Shown: positions 32,401 to 40,688 of the stretch, in pieces
Layout: each line of letters starts with the position of its first letter
Position numbering within the stretch: the first letter of the stretch is position 1
Assembly: GCF_036323735.1 (NCBI RefSeq)
Contig: NC_086037.1
Coordinates: forward strand, 54,832,002 to 54,896,001
Reading direction: 5' to 3'
DNA length: 64,000 bases
DNA from: Rattus norvegicus
Lineage: Eukaryota; Chordata; Mammalia; Rodentia; Muridae
Position numbers and translations under genes: made by a program
Notes under the pieces: model-generated
Told to the model about the DNA's origin: nothing
The model's input: the letters and a program-made list of their open reading frames with translations, nothing else
The model's database searches: none

Positions 32401-34582
32401 TTCATGTTTTGTGAACCTATAACACCCTATGAGAAAATTTTACAGTCAAGGGTGCAGAGAAGTTACATCATCTGCCTACAGTCACACACAGGTTTGTGAC
32501 AGAGAAGGACCTAAGAGGGTCACCAGGCACCATCTTCCCTGAGGTTGAAAGCTCGATAGAGAGGTTAGAATAGAGCCACACAGCACAAGGATGCTTATGA
32601 AAGGCTAAATAATTTGTCTCCTGGGGGGTTCTAGATTCGAGACGGGCTGGTGAAACTGAGTCAGCGGATCCTGGGACCATGCACCATAGTCCAGGGTGCT
32701 CTGAAGAGCATCCTTCAGCGAACCCCTCAGGAGTTCTATCACGACACGTTAAGCTTCCTCAAGGTAAGGGGCGGTTGGTAGCCTTCCACTCGAGGGCTTT
32801 GGGAGCCAGAGAAGGTATCAGCAGAATTAGGAATGGTGGCCCCTTATCTCTTCAGCCCTGTGCCACCGGGGCTTTCAAATCAGAAGGCGACGTCATAGGC
32901 AGCTCCCTCCACTTCTTGTAATTCGCTCCGTCCTGCTAAGAACTTCCAAGGGATGGGGTTTTGTTCTTGTTGGCTCTTTGTGCTCTAACACTAAGTCTGG
33001 GTTTGTGGCCTTCAATGAAGGTTCTAGCTTCAATCATGTTTTTGTTTCTTTTAAAAAATTGCTTTATTACATAAAACTCTATTTATGAAAGCCAAGTTTT
33101 TCTTTCACTTAAAATTTGATCCTTGATTTGTTTGTTTGTTTGTTTCCCTCTGCCTCTTCTTTTAGTCCAATGCGGACCTCTGCTATGGGGCACTGGCTGC
33201 CATCCCTGGACTCCAGCCGGTCCGCCCTTCTGGAGCCATGTACCTTATGGTAAGCGTGCGTGCATGCATGCGTACGTGTGTGCGTGCGTATGTATGTATG
33301 TATGTATGTATGTATGTATGTATGTATGTATGTATAGATGTGATAAAGCACAGGAGATGGCTTGTCAGGATCGTCATGGGTGGTCGTGCAGGGTCTGCCT
33401 CCATCCACAAGAATGAGTTAGGCTCTGGTCCCCATCACTGGAGAAACTGTCTTGTTATGAATTGTCCCAGTACCTCCATTGACCCGTATTCTCCACAGCC
33501 TCTTAATAACCTCAGCTCAGTCATTCCTGTCGTGGGCAGATACAGAGGCATGCTTTGTGGTTTGTGACTAACAGACATGTGGTTCCTTCGGAGGTCAGGG
33601 ACCACATAGGGATTTTTGTCTGTCTGCAGTATCACTAGTGCCCCTTGTGGCCCTGGGATGCTAACTGTCCTGCAATGAGTGGGATAGACCCCACGAAGTG
33701 AGAAGTCCTGGTGCCTCTTTTGCAAAAATAGAGAGATGGCATTCTTCTCCCTGTTTTCCCTAACTAACATCCGGGAAGGAGCCCTTCAATAAACCAAAAT
33801 ATGGATATAACCATGTCTTCTTGGTTTTCTCAGTTATGGGCGGCAGAGTTCTCAGATGGTCTCGGGGACTCCCTGCCCCCATTTCTGGCACAGGAAACTG
33901 ATCGGTATTGCTCCAGTGACACCCTGGCCTTCTCTTTTTATTGTGGGTTCAGGTGGGAATTGAGATGGAGCATTTCCCGGAATTCGAGAACGACGTGGAG
34001 TTCACAGAGCGGTTGATTGCGGAGCAGGCTGTCCACTGTCTCCCAGCAACGGTGAGTGCGGGTGTGGGTATCTGCGGACATTCCCAGCAGCCCCTGCAAA
34101 CCGCAGAGGTCTTCCTGAGATGTGTTTTAGCCCGACGTTTTCTCCCATACCAAGCATCCTCCTTCATCACTATTCGCCCCCTCTCCTCCCCCCTCCTCCC
34201 CACATCCCCCCACCCCCCCTCCAAAAAAAGGAAGAAAAGTTGGAAGCACAGTGGGCCGGAGGAAAGTTGTCGATTGTCGATTTCAAGATGAATGAACTCA
34301 GTTATCAACTCAGTTCCCTCCAGCGGAGTGAAAGGACGTCCCTTAGTGGAATAGCATTACTGTCTTGCTCACTAGTGGCCTGGCCAGTTTAAGGTGATCC
34401 GGTTTGGTTGCCCTGGAGATAACTGGCCATTGTTTTTGCAGTGCTTCGAGTACCCAAATTTCTTCCGAGTGGTCATCACAGTCCCCGAGGTGATGATGCT
34501 GGAGGCTTGTAGCCGGATCCAGGAGTTCTGTGAACAGCACTACCACTGTGCTGAAGGCAGCCAGGAGGAGTGTGACAAATAA
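25619..34582 (+). CDS. Tat: Tyrosine aminotransferase, spliced CDS over exons 2-12
   Basis: Joining 25619-25853, 26000-26104, 28286-28353, 29598-29756, 30355-30493, 31140-31192, 31980-32132, 32635-32763, 33166-33249, 33953-34051 and 34442-34582 gives 1365 nt: 454 codons and a stop. All junctions are GT/AG and in phase. TAT is a homodimeric PLP enzyme of the liver cytosol that converts tyrosine and 2-oxoglutarate to 4-hydroxyphenylpyruvate and glutamate, the rate-limiting step of tyrosine catabolism. Fold type I aminotransferase marks are present: S-G-x-S-Q-A near 195-200, NPSNPCG near 217-222, Asp247 and Tyr250 in ADEIYGD, the PLP Lys280 in GGLAKRW, and a carboxylate-binding Arg in FFRVVI (about 417). 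The acidic Cys-rich C-terminus (QEECDK) fits the short half-life known for this protein. Upstream GRE, CRE and HNF motifs explain hormonal, liver-specific control. No frame defect is seen. Confidence 0.98.
26000..26104 (+). CDS. Tat: Tat exon 3
   Basis: Acceptor GGACAG|GGG, donor ATCG|GTAAGC. Residues 79-114 include the [11 protein letters not shown] and [11 protein letters not shown] segments at the start of the catalytic core. Confidence 0.98.
26155..26222 (-). repeat. B1 fragment in Tat intron 3
   Basis: Antisense B1 part: 'gatctcaaactagcggtcct' and 'gagctgggattataggcatg'. Confidence 0.7.
26305..26349 (+). repeat. (AG)22 in Tat intron 3
   Basis: A pure AG run of 45 nt, 200 bp after exon 3. 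It is complementary to the (TC)n of intron 1. Confidence 0.97.
26683..26825 (-). repeat. B2 SINE (Tat intron 3)
   Basis: Antisense B2, shortened in the middle (the 'ggttgctgggaattgaactc' part is missing between gccaccatgcggt and agagcaatc). Confidence 0.85.
26842..26954 (-). repeat. ID element (Tat intron 3)
   Basis: Near-consensus antisense ID with a long T-rich tail. A 16-bp target duplication (CTCACTCTGGATTCTT) lies at 26826-26841 and 26955-26970. Confidence 0.97.
27617..27783 (+). repeat. B2/B3-type SINE (Tat intron 3)
   Basis: 'gaggaccagtaagatgcctt', 'ctggtgatctgagttcaatt', 'tgtcctccagccaccacatg' in sense order. Confidence 0.8.
28286..28353 (+). CDS. Tat: Tat exon 4
   Basis: Acceptor TCTCAG|GCTAC, donor GCTAAG|GTGAGC. 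The exon is 68 nt and covers the rest of codon 114 to residue 136 ([11 protein letters not shown]). Because it is not a multiple of three, skipping it would shift the frame. Confidence 0.98.
28552..28630 (+). repeat. 5'-truncated ID element (Tat intron 4)
   Basis: Starts inside the ID sequence at 'gtggagcgctta', so the Pol III A box region is missing. The tail is intact. Target duplication AAAAGGTGTCTCCTG flanks it (from 28537 and again after the tail). Confidence 0.93.
29042..29140 (-). repeat. ID element (Tat intron 4)
   Basis: Full antisense ID, with an apparent target duplication CCGGCTTGTCCTTTT on both sides (from 29029 and 29142). Confidence 0.95.
29235..29475 (+). repeat. (GATA)n/(TAGA)n microsatellite (Tat intron 4)
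   Basis: A diverged GATA-rich block leads to a pure GATA run at about 29404-29452, then GACA variants. It lies just upstream of exon 5. Confidence 0.95.
29598..29756 (+). CDS. Tat: Tat exon 5
   Basis: Acceptor TTCACAG|GATG, donor CTCCTG|GTAATT. Residues 137-189 include S-G-C-S-Q-A-I-E, the PLP-phosphate-side loop. Confidence 0.98.
29775..29972 (-). repeat. B3 SINE (Tat intron 5)
   Basis: Antisense B3: 'ggagttatagatggtcgtga', 'gctgggaattgaacctagat', 'cctgagccattactccagg'. Confidence 0.85.
30080..30265 (-). repeat. Second B3-type SINE (Tat intron 5)
   Basis: 'gtggaggtccaagacaaatt', 'cctcccaccatgtggctgtc' and 'ggaactcagatcaccaggct', a diverged antisense B3. Confidence 0.65.
30355..30493 (+). 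CDS. Tat: Tat exon 6
   Basis: Acceptor TCTCAG|CCCG, donor GGCAG|GTGAGT. Residues 190-235 plus one base include NNPSNPCG, which carries the conserved Asn that contacts the PLP hydroxyl. Confidence 0.98.
30522..30848. repeat. G14 tract and (CCCCCA)4 array in Tat intron 6
   Basis: Fourteen G lie on plus at 30522-30535, 29 bp after the exon 6 donor. Four C5 runs separated by single A lie at 30826-30848, which makes four G5 runs on the minus strand. Confidence 0.9.
31140..31192 (+). CDS. Tat: Tat exon 7
   Basis: Acceptor TTCCAG|TGGC, donor GACATG|GTAAGT. A 53-nt exon for residues 236-253 with ADEIYGDM, holding the PLP-nitrogen Asp247 and Tyr250. Confidence 0.98.
31193..31979 (+). other. Tat intron 7
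   Basis: 787 bp with no clear repeat. The frame at 31609-31800 (minus) has no recognisable domain. Confidence 0.7.
31980..32132 (+). CDS. Tat: Tat exon 8 (PLP lysine)
   Basis: Acceptor CCTCAG|GTGT, donor AATGAG|GTGAGA. Residues 254-304. The Schiff-base Lys280 codon is at 32058-32060 within GGLAKRW, followed by VPGWRLGW. Confidence 0.98.
32635..32763 (+). CDS. Tat: Tat exon 9
   Basis: Acceptor GTTCTAG|ATTC, donor CTCAAG|GTAAGG. Residues 305-347, small-domain helices. Confidence 0.98.
33166..33249 (+). CDS. Tat: Tat exon 10
   Basis: Acceptor CTTTTAG|TCCA, donor CTTATG|GTAAGC. Residues 348-375 ([11 protein letters not shown]). The donor runs directly into a TG/TA-rich repeat. Confidence 0.98.
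33254..33336 (+). repeat. TGCG/TGTA repeat at the exon 10 donor (Tat intron 10)
   Basis: Mixed GCGTGC/GTAC units turn into a (TGTA)n run ending near 33336. The repeat starts 5 bp into the intron. Confidence 0.93.
33953..34051 (+). CDS. Tat: Tat exon 11
   Basis: Acceptor GGTTCAG|GTGG, donor GCAACG|GTGAGT. Residues 376-408. Confidence 0.98.
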
Positions 34583-35487
34583 GCCCTCACCCGTCCTCCT
34601 GAAGACATGTCCCACGCAAGGACGGTTGGACTGGACCGCTCCTCCTCAGGGAGCCAAATGTCTCTGATGGGAGAGGAACCTCTAAAGCACCGCATGAAGA
34701 CTTGAAGATCATTTCTCCTTCCCCCAGTTTCACCCAACGCACGCCTGGAAACCCAGACCCCTCCCTACTCAGTTCTGCTGGAGCCATGAGCTCACTGCCC
34801 CCCACCCCCCACTTCCTTATCCTGAGGGTATCAGACCAATTTACCAGAAAGAAGCTGGGCCAAGAAAAGAGAGAGCTCAGGATGAGAGAAGCAGAAGACG
34901 GAGGATGCCTCTCCCACCCATTTCCTCGTGCTGACATCCTCTTCAGTCAGGTCGGAAGTCACCTCAGTTGCTGCCTCACTTCAGGCAAACCTCACTCCTC
35001 GTGGTACAGCTACACCAGAGAGAAGTCGAGGACTTGTGAATTCAGTTAATTGTATTCTAAACACATCAGGAAACTTGATGTTTAAAGGATCCCTGACAGA
35101 ATTTTTATTTTTATTTTTTGTAAAGGATTATTTTGCGGTGCAAATAAATACCAGCTTCCTAAACTGATCAACTTCCTAACTGATTAGATAGATCTACTTG
35201 TATCAGGTTTTCCTAAAATAGGAGGACACCTCACTGAAGGAGAAAGAAGGGACCGGAGGCCTCTCTAGAGACTTTGCTGTGTACAGGACAGCATCTTCCT
35301 CCTTGTCTTCTCGTAGAATCATATATAGCCACTTTTGCTATCATGTGAATATTGATTTATTGATATTTGTAATATTAACTTTTCATATATTTTCTAAGAA
35401 ACATTTATATTATAAGGCCTTTTATTTTGTCAAGGGCATAAATTATTTTTTCTTTATTTTTGAAATAAAAATTTATCAAATATGCTT
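34442..35487 (+). CDS. Tat: Tat exon 12 (C-terminus, stop, 3'UTR)
   Basis: The acceptor TTTTGCAG|TGCT opens 46 codons to the TAA at 34580-34582. About 0.9 kb of 3'UTR follows, to a cleavage region near 35485. Only 34442-34582 is coding. Confidence 0.93.
35143..35148 (+). terminator. Tat: Possible proximal Tat poly(A) signal
   Basis: A canonical AATAAA within the 3'UTR, about 320 nt before the main one. Use would give a shorter 3'UTR. Confidence 0.4.
35464..35469 (+). terminator. Tat: Tat main poly(A) signal
   Basis: AATAAA, followed about 20 nt later by a TG-rich stretch (tctctgtgatgtgttc). The resulting mRNA is about 2.35 kb. Confidence 0.85.
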
Positions 35488-36690
35488 CTCTGTGATGTGT
35501 TCTCTGGGGCGGGGTTAGGTCCAGTCTTTTACCCACGAGGTCTCTGCATTAGTTACTTCTTCTCATTGGTGTAACAGAGCACCTGACATGAGGAAGGGTT
35601 CATTCTGGTTCACAGTTTCAGGGCGTGCAGTCCATCATGGAAGGGAGGCACAGAGAGGGATGCTTGCCATGCTCAGCTCAATGTCTCCTTTTTATTCATT
35701 CCAGGGCCCCAGCCCATGGCATGGTGCTGCCTACAGTTAGGGTGGATGTTTTCACCTCAGTTCACACTCTATAAAATCCCTCATAGCCATACGCTTCTCT
35801 CCTGGGTTATTCTAGACCGCGTTAACCACGAATACCAACCATCCTGGTCTCATTTCTTTCTTTGTAGGTGTACTGATTTTAGAAGGTCCTATGAAATATG
35901 TGTATGTTTATATGTGTATGCATATGTGTATGTTTATACGTGCGTATATGTACGTGCTACAAGCTGCTGCCTTTCTTCCCCGGCATTGTCTGGTTGTTGA
36001 CAACTCACTGTCTCAGAGAGAAGGCAGGGCAAAGTCTCAAATGAGGAGTCCATAGCCTGTGTTTCCCTTTAGACACAGATGTGTGTCAGAATAGAATGGG
36101 AACAGTGGGATCTGGGACAAACGCTGTGGTTCCTAATCTCCCCTCTGGGAGAGGAAGTCAGGTGTCCTTGGTTCACCCTTCCCCTTGGGTCTTCTGCATG
36201 CCTGGGAGAAAGGGTGAGGGTACAGCCTGGAATGAGTGGGACCTGGTCTTACTGGGAACAAGTGCTGCTTACCACAGGGGCTGGAGAAGAGAAAAACCTT
36301 CAGGAGGCTCTTTTAGGTGAAGGCCTTCCCTGTGGCAATTTTTAACAAAGCAGCTCTCTGAGATGAAACTTGCTTATTCGTATTGCTTTACTGGGGGTGG
36401 GGGTGGACCCTTTATTCAGGTGAACCAGGGATTAAATACCTCTTGGGTGAAAGGCGTGAGAAGACCCAGGAAAGGAAGGTCATTGGCAAGAGGCTCAAGG
36501 CTCTCTAGATACCTCATTAACATGGTTATGCCCACGGGTGTCTCTCAGTTGGGTGTCATGGTTACACATTCCTGAGATGGGTGGGGAAAGGCTCCACTCC
36601 CCCTGGTCTCAAATCTCTGAGATCCCCAGGGTTTGAGCTGACTCACCCTTACCAATTCTTATGCCTGTCTGGTAGCTGCATCGTCCCATA
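35488..36690. other. Tat downstream region
   Basis: A rodent interspersed repeat of unassigned family lies at about 35545-35870 ('gttacttcttctcattggtg', 'ttcacagtttcagggcgtgc'). The rest is unassigned. No gene is supported. Confidence 0.5.
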
Positions 36691-36695
36691 CACCC

Positions 36696-37298
36696 TGAAA
36701 GACCCCAGCTTAGCAGCAGTAACGCCATTTTGCAAGGCTGTACTTAAGATGACTGGTTCAGGGAAAGGTTAGAACACTGAGTACACAGCGGCTGCCAAGC
36801 AAGATATGTTTGGTTGAAGGCCTGGCAACAGGACGACTTCGGTTGAGCACCTGACAATGAAAAAAAGCCCCGGGAGAGGTCCCACACCCTGGTGGGGGGC
36901 CGAGTCAGTCGTTATGTTCCAAGAAGGTAGCTAAGAAACTTGCCCCCGGGCTAAACTCTTGGGGGGCCGAGTCAGCCATTATGTTTCAGGAAGGTAGCTA
37001 GGAAACTTGCCCCCGGGCTAAACCCTTGCCATATTAGAATCCACCAATTATATCCCTGTAACCATGCATCTGCTTCTGTATGCTTGCTTCTGCTCCCCAA
37101 AATCCTATAAAAGCCCATCCTTGGTTCCGTGGGGCGCGCCAGTCCCCCGAGTGACTGAAGCGCCCGCAGGTGCCTGTGCCTGTGTATCCCGACAATAAAC
37201 CAAATCCTCTTGCTGATTGCATCCTGTGGTGTCTCGGTCTGGTCTTTGGAGTTGGAGGGTCTCCATCCCGAGGGAAAGTTCTCCCTGAGAGCTTTTCA
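36696..37298 (+). mobile_element. Solo LTR, gammaretrovirus type
   Basis: The 603-bp element begins TGAAAGACCCC and ends TTTTCA, flanked by a 4-bp target duplication ACCC (36692-36695 and 37299-37302). U3 carries two tandem 67-bp copies (36894-36960, 36961-37027), an enhancer-type duplication. A CCAAT (about 37043), a TATAAAA box (37106-37112) and AATAAA (37194-37199) follow in the order U3-R-U5. No internal sequence or second LTR adjoins it, so it is the product of LTR-LTR recombination. It differs from the LTRs of the provirus 0.9 kb further on. Confidence 0.9.
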
Positions 37299-37302
37299 AC
37301 CC

Positions 37303-37748
37303 TACATATGTATGTGATGTCTATGTGTATCCTCATGCTTTCAATATCTTGACTCCGAAGCCTTTGATACCGGTCACCTACCCTGACCTTATCCTGTAGC
37401 TACTCTGTGGAATGACGTTCACTGGACCTAAAGGTGAGAGGTCAGCACTTTGTCTGCAAACCTTCTGAGGTGCAGTTGCCTATTTACAACTTTTCCTCAA
37501 CACCTCTCTTAGAGAAGGGCAGGAGAAATCTTGCAAGGCTGGCCTGGCACTGTATTAGACCATCCCAGTCTGGAGACAGTTCACCAAGACAGGTCTTCTT
37601 AATTAGAAGAGGAATTTAGGCTCTCAGTCCTGCTGGTCACACCCAAAGAATTATCTTTACAAAAAAAAAAAAAAAAAAACAGCACCAAATGCCCCTTCTA
37701 ACCCAGTGAGCTCCAGAAATTTTATGCCTTAAATTTCTCCCCAACAAC

Positions 37749-37803
<55 letters not shown>

Positions 37804-38195
37804 ACACACACACACGCACATGCTCAGATGAACAACTCCATAGGGCTGGGTTAAAGGCCATGAGAGGTGCATGTGGGCAAATTTTGACAGTAGCCACGCC
37901 CTTTTCTCCATTTTGTTTGCACTTCCAGTTTGAACTTGACCCATTGGGAAGCAGAGTGGGGCGTTAGCTGGTGTCAAAAATACGGCTCTTTGGAACGTTT
38001 CTTCCAAGAATTGTGCCCTCCATGGCCCTGCGTTCCTTGCAGCAGGAAAACCGAATCAGCTCCAATGGTCTTGTCAGAGATGAAACTGGACACGAGCGTA
38101 GAGACGAGGGGAGACTTGAACCAGCGATGTGTTGATTGTAATGGGGGAGCAACCAGCATGAAATATAGGGAACTTTAATTTTTCCAGACATGGTA
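37303..38195. other. Spacer between the two LTR insertions
   Basis: It holds a poly-A run (37661-37679) and a (CA)n microsatellite (37750-37814). No gene is supported. Confidence 0.6.
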
Positions 38196-38199
38196 GTAA

Positions 38200-38934
38200 T
38201 GAAAAGAAAATTATACGAATACTAGGTTTAAAAATATAAAATTAAAAGAGTTAGCCCCAAAAGCCACAAACTCAGGGCTAAGCCCTGCCGCCAGGAATAG
38301 CAGGCCATAAAGATAAAGAAAAGGAATGCAAGAACCAGCTCAGGCTATCGAGGACTGAGCCATAAACCATCCAAAGACATCCCCCCAGCTTACTCAGAGT
38401 CATACTTTAACCAGATGTCCTCCAGACCCTGATAAGCCCCTACTTGTGCTTTTCAGCCATTGTGTCCTGCAGAGAGCACTCCAAGAAACCGGACAGCCCA
38501 AGCCTAACCAGAGGTGTTTCAAATACAAATGCTCCATCAGTTTTGACAAACGTTTAAAAATAATGAGGACCTGAAGACCCTACCCTTCTCCTGATTTAGT
38601 AGCTCTGTTCCAGGAACCAGGGGGCCATAAAACCTTCTGGCGTCCCCTTATCTCCTGGAGCCATAAAACAATCTTGTAACTTGTGGTACATTCCCCTTTG
38701 ACATCCCCCATCCCCTGGTGCTCACAGCCTCTGCCTTTAAATACTCTTTTTCCCAGCCTCTCGGGGCCGACACCTCTGTCTCCTGCGCGGGATACGTGTC
38801 GGCCCGGAGATCTCTGTAATAGGTCTCCGTAATAAACCTCGCCTTTGCTTATTACATCCAAAATGGTCTCTCTGTGTCTGGGGTCCGCGATTTCCCAAGA
38901 CTTGAGTAAGGGTCTCTCTGCGTGGGATCTTTCA
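38200..38934 (+). repeat. 5' LTR
   Basis: TG...CA ends (TGAAAAG to CTTTCA). The TATA-like TTTAAATA is at 38736-38743 and AATAAA at 38831-38836, which place the U3-R-U5 borders. Confidence 0.96.
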
Positions 38935-38937
38935 TAA

Positions 38938-38955
38938 TGGGGGCTCGTCCGGGAT
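38938..38955 (+). promoter_or_regulatory. Primer-binding site, tRNA-Pro type
   Basis: TGGGGGCTCGTCCGGGAT starts 3 nt after the LTR. It is the 18-nt complement expected for the tRNA-Pro 3' end, including the terminal TGG. Confidence 0.93.
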
Positions 38956-38990
38956 CTGCGCGACCACCCCAGACTCCGAAGACCCCTTGG

Positions 38991-38998
38991 AGGTGAGT
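38991..38998 (+). promoter_or_regulatory. Leader splice donor
   Basis: AG|GTGAGT, about 40 nt after the primer site, is a strong donor at the position where a subgenomic env-type message would be spliced. Confidence 0.6.
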
Positions 38999-39104
38999 TG
39001 GATGTTTGTCTGAGTGTTTCTGTGTGAGCGGCGCCGCATTTGTCAGTCTGTGTCTGTCTGTTTTGGTTCCGCCGTGTGTGTATATGTGTGTGTCTCGGTA
39101 CCGG

Positions 39105-39955
39105 TGGAGTCTCACTCTGGTCAGTACTTAGAGAGTGGACGTGGAGTCTCACTCTGGTCAGTACTTAGAGAGTGGAAGTGGAATCTCACTCTGGTCAGTG
39201 CTTAGAGAGTGGACGTGGAGTCTCACTCTGGTCAGTACTTAGAGAGTGGAAGTGGAATCTCACTCTGGTCAGTACTTAGAGAGTGGACGTGGAGTCTCAC
39301 TCTGGTCAGTACTTAGAGAGTGGACGTGGAGTCTCACTCTGGTCAGTACTTAGAGAGTGGAAGTGGAATCTCACTCTGGTCAGTACTTAGAGAGTAGACG
39401 TGGAGTCTCACTCTGGTCAGTGCTTAGAGAGTGGACGTGGAGTCTCACTCTGGTCAGTACTTAGAGAGTGGAAGTGGAATCTCACTCTGGTCAGTGCTTA
39501 GAGAGTGGACGTGGAGTCTCACTCTGGTCAGTGCTTAGAGAGTGGACGTGGAATCTCACTCTGGTCAGTGCTTAGAGAGTGGACGTGGAATCTCACTCTG
39601 GTCAGTGCTTAGAGAGTGGACGTGGAGTCTCACTCTGGTCAGTGCTTAGAGAGTGGACGTGGAATCTCACTCTGGTCAGTGCTTAGAGAGTGGACGTGGA
39701 GTCTCACTCTGGTCAGTGCTTAGAGAGTGGACGTGGAGTCTCACTCTGGTTAGTGCTTAGAGAGTGGACGTGGAGTCTCACTCTGGTCAGTGCTTAGAGA
39801 GTGGACGTGGAGTCTCACTCTGGTCAGTGCTTAGAGAGTGGACGTAGAGTCTCACTCTGGTCAGTGCTTAGAGAGTGGACGTGGAGTCTCACTCTGGTCA
39901 GTGCTTAGAGAGTGGACGTAGAGTCTCACTCTGGTCAGTGCTTAGAGAGTGGAAG
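39105..39955 (+). repeat. 37-bp tandem array (23 copies) in the proviral leader
   Basis: Twenty-three head-to-tail units of exactly 37 bp (851 bp). Variation is almost confined to four positions: GGAG/GGAA at the unit start, CAGTACTT/CAGTGCTT in the middle, GGACG/GGAAG at the end, and rare TAGAG starts. The TAC form prevails in units 1-10; units 11-23 all carry the TGC form. Each unit contains CACTCT and AGAGTG 13 nt apart, a perfect 6-bp stem. It lies after the splice donor and before gag, where packaging signals sit in gammaretroviruses. Confidence 0.97.
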
Positions 39956-40170
39956 TGGAATACGTGTTAGTGTCTGTTGTCTGTATTCTGTTTCTGTGTT
40001 TGGTATCCCAGAAGCAGCTAAGGTTAAGCTGCAGTTTGGGCCAGGTACTGAAGGTACCAGGCATCTGTGAAAATTGGTTATAGGATGCTTTGTCTTGGTC
40101 TCGTTTGTCTGGTTTGTTTTCTGTGGTATTGTCGAGTGTCTTTTTGGCTTTTGTTTCGTTTTTAAATTTA

Positions 40171-40248
40171 GACTGACGACTGTGTTTAAAATCTTGGACT
40201 GACGACTGTGTTTAAAATTTTGGACTGACGACTGTGTTTGAAATCATG
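40171..40248 (+). repeat. Three 26-bp tandem copies in the proviral leader
   Basis: GACTGACGACTGTGTTT begins at 40171, 40197 and 40223, each followed by a related AAAAT spacer. Confidence 0.9.
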
Positions 40249-40688
40249 AAACTGTTTGCTTTGTTCGTCAAAGAGTTTTACTTGGTCCTCTTGGTGCTTA
40301 AGTTAAGAGTTAAAAATAATTTGCTTGAGAAAAATTGTTTTCTGCCAGGGAGTTTTGTCTTTCTCTCTTGAGCCTCCTCTCCAAGGAGAGAGGCGCCACC
40401 CTTTACTCCCCTTGATCAGCCTAGCTGCTGTTAACAGTTGTGTAAACAGACATTAACAAAAACCTTGAGGACAAAACTGCTCGTAAATAAAAAAGTTCCC
40501 CAGATTAGGCCTCCGGTATAAAACAAGTATAGTGAGTAAGAAACTTAATTTTATGGACCCCGCTCTAGTGGCAGTGTGTTGGTTGATAGCCAATGTTAAT
40601 TTTTTAAAACATAGTGTTTTATCTGTGCTTGTGCTCACAACACACAGTAGGGGGGAGCGAAATTAGCTGCGGAGCTGCTGCAGCGAGC

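Noticed and set aside
38580..39152. 190-codon minus-strand frame, repeated at 45752-46150
   Set aside because: It is antisense to the LTR, and its duplication simply reflects the two identical LTRs.
39105..39955. CRISPR array
   Set aside because: The 37-bp units are directly adjacent with no spacers, and the array lies inside a mammalian provirus leader.
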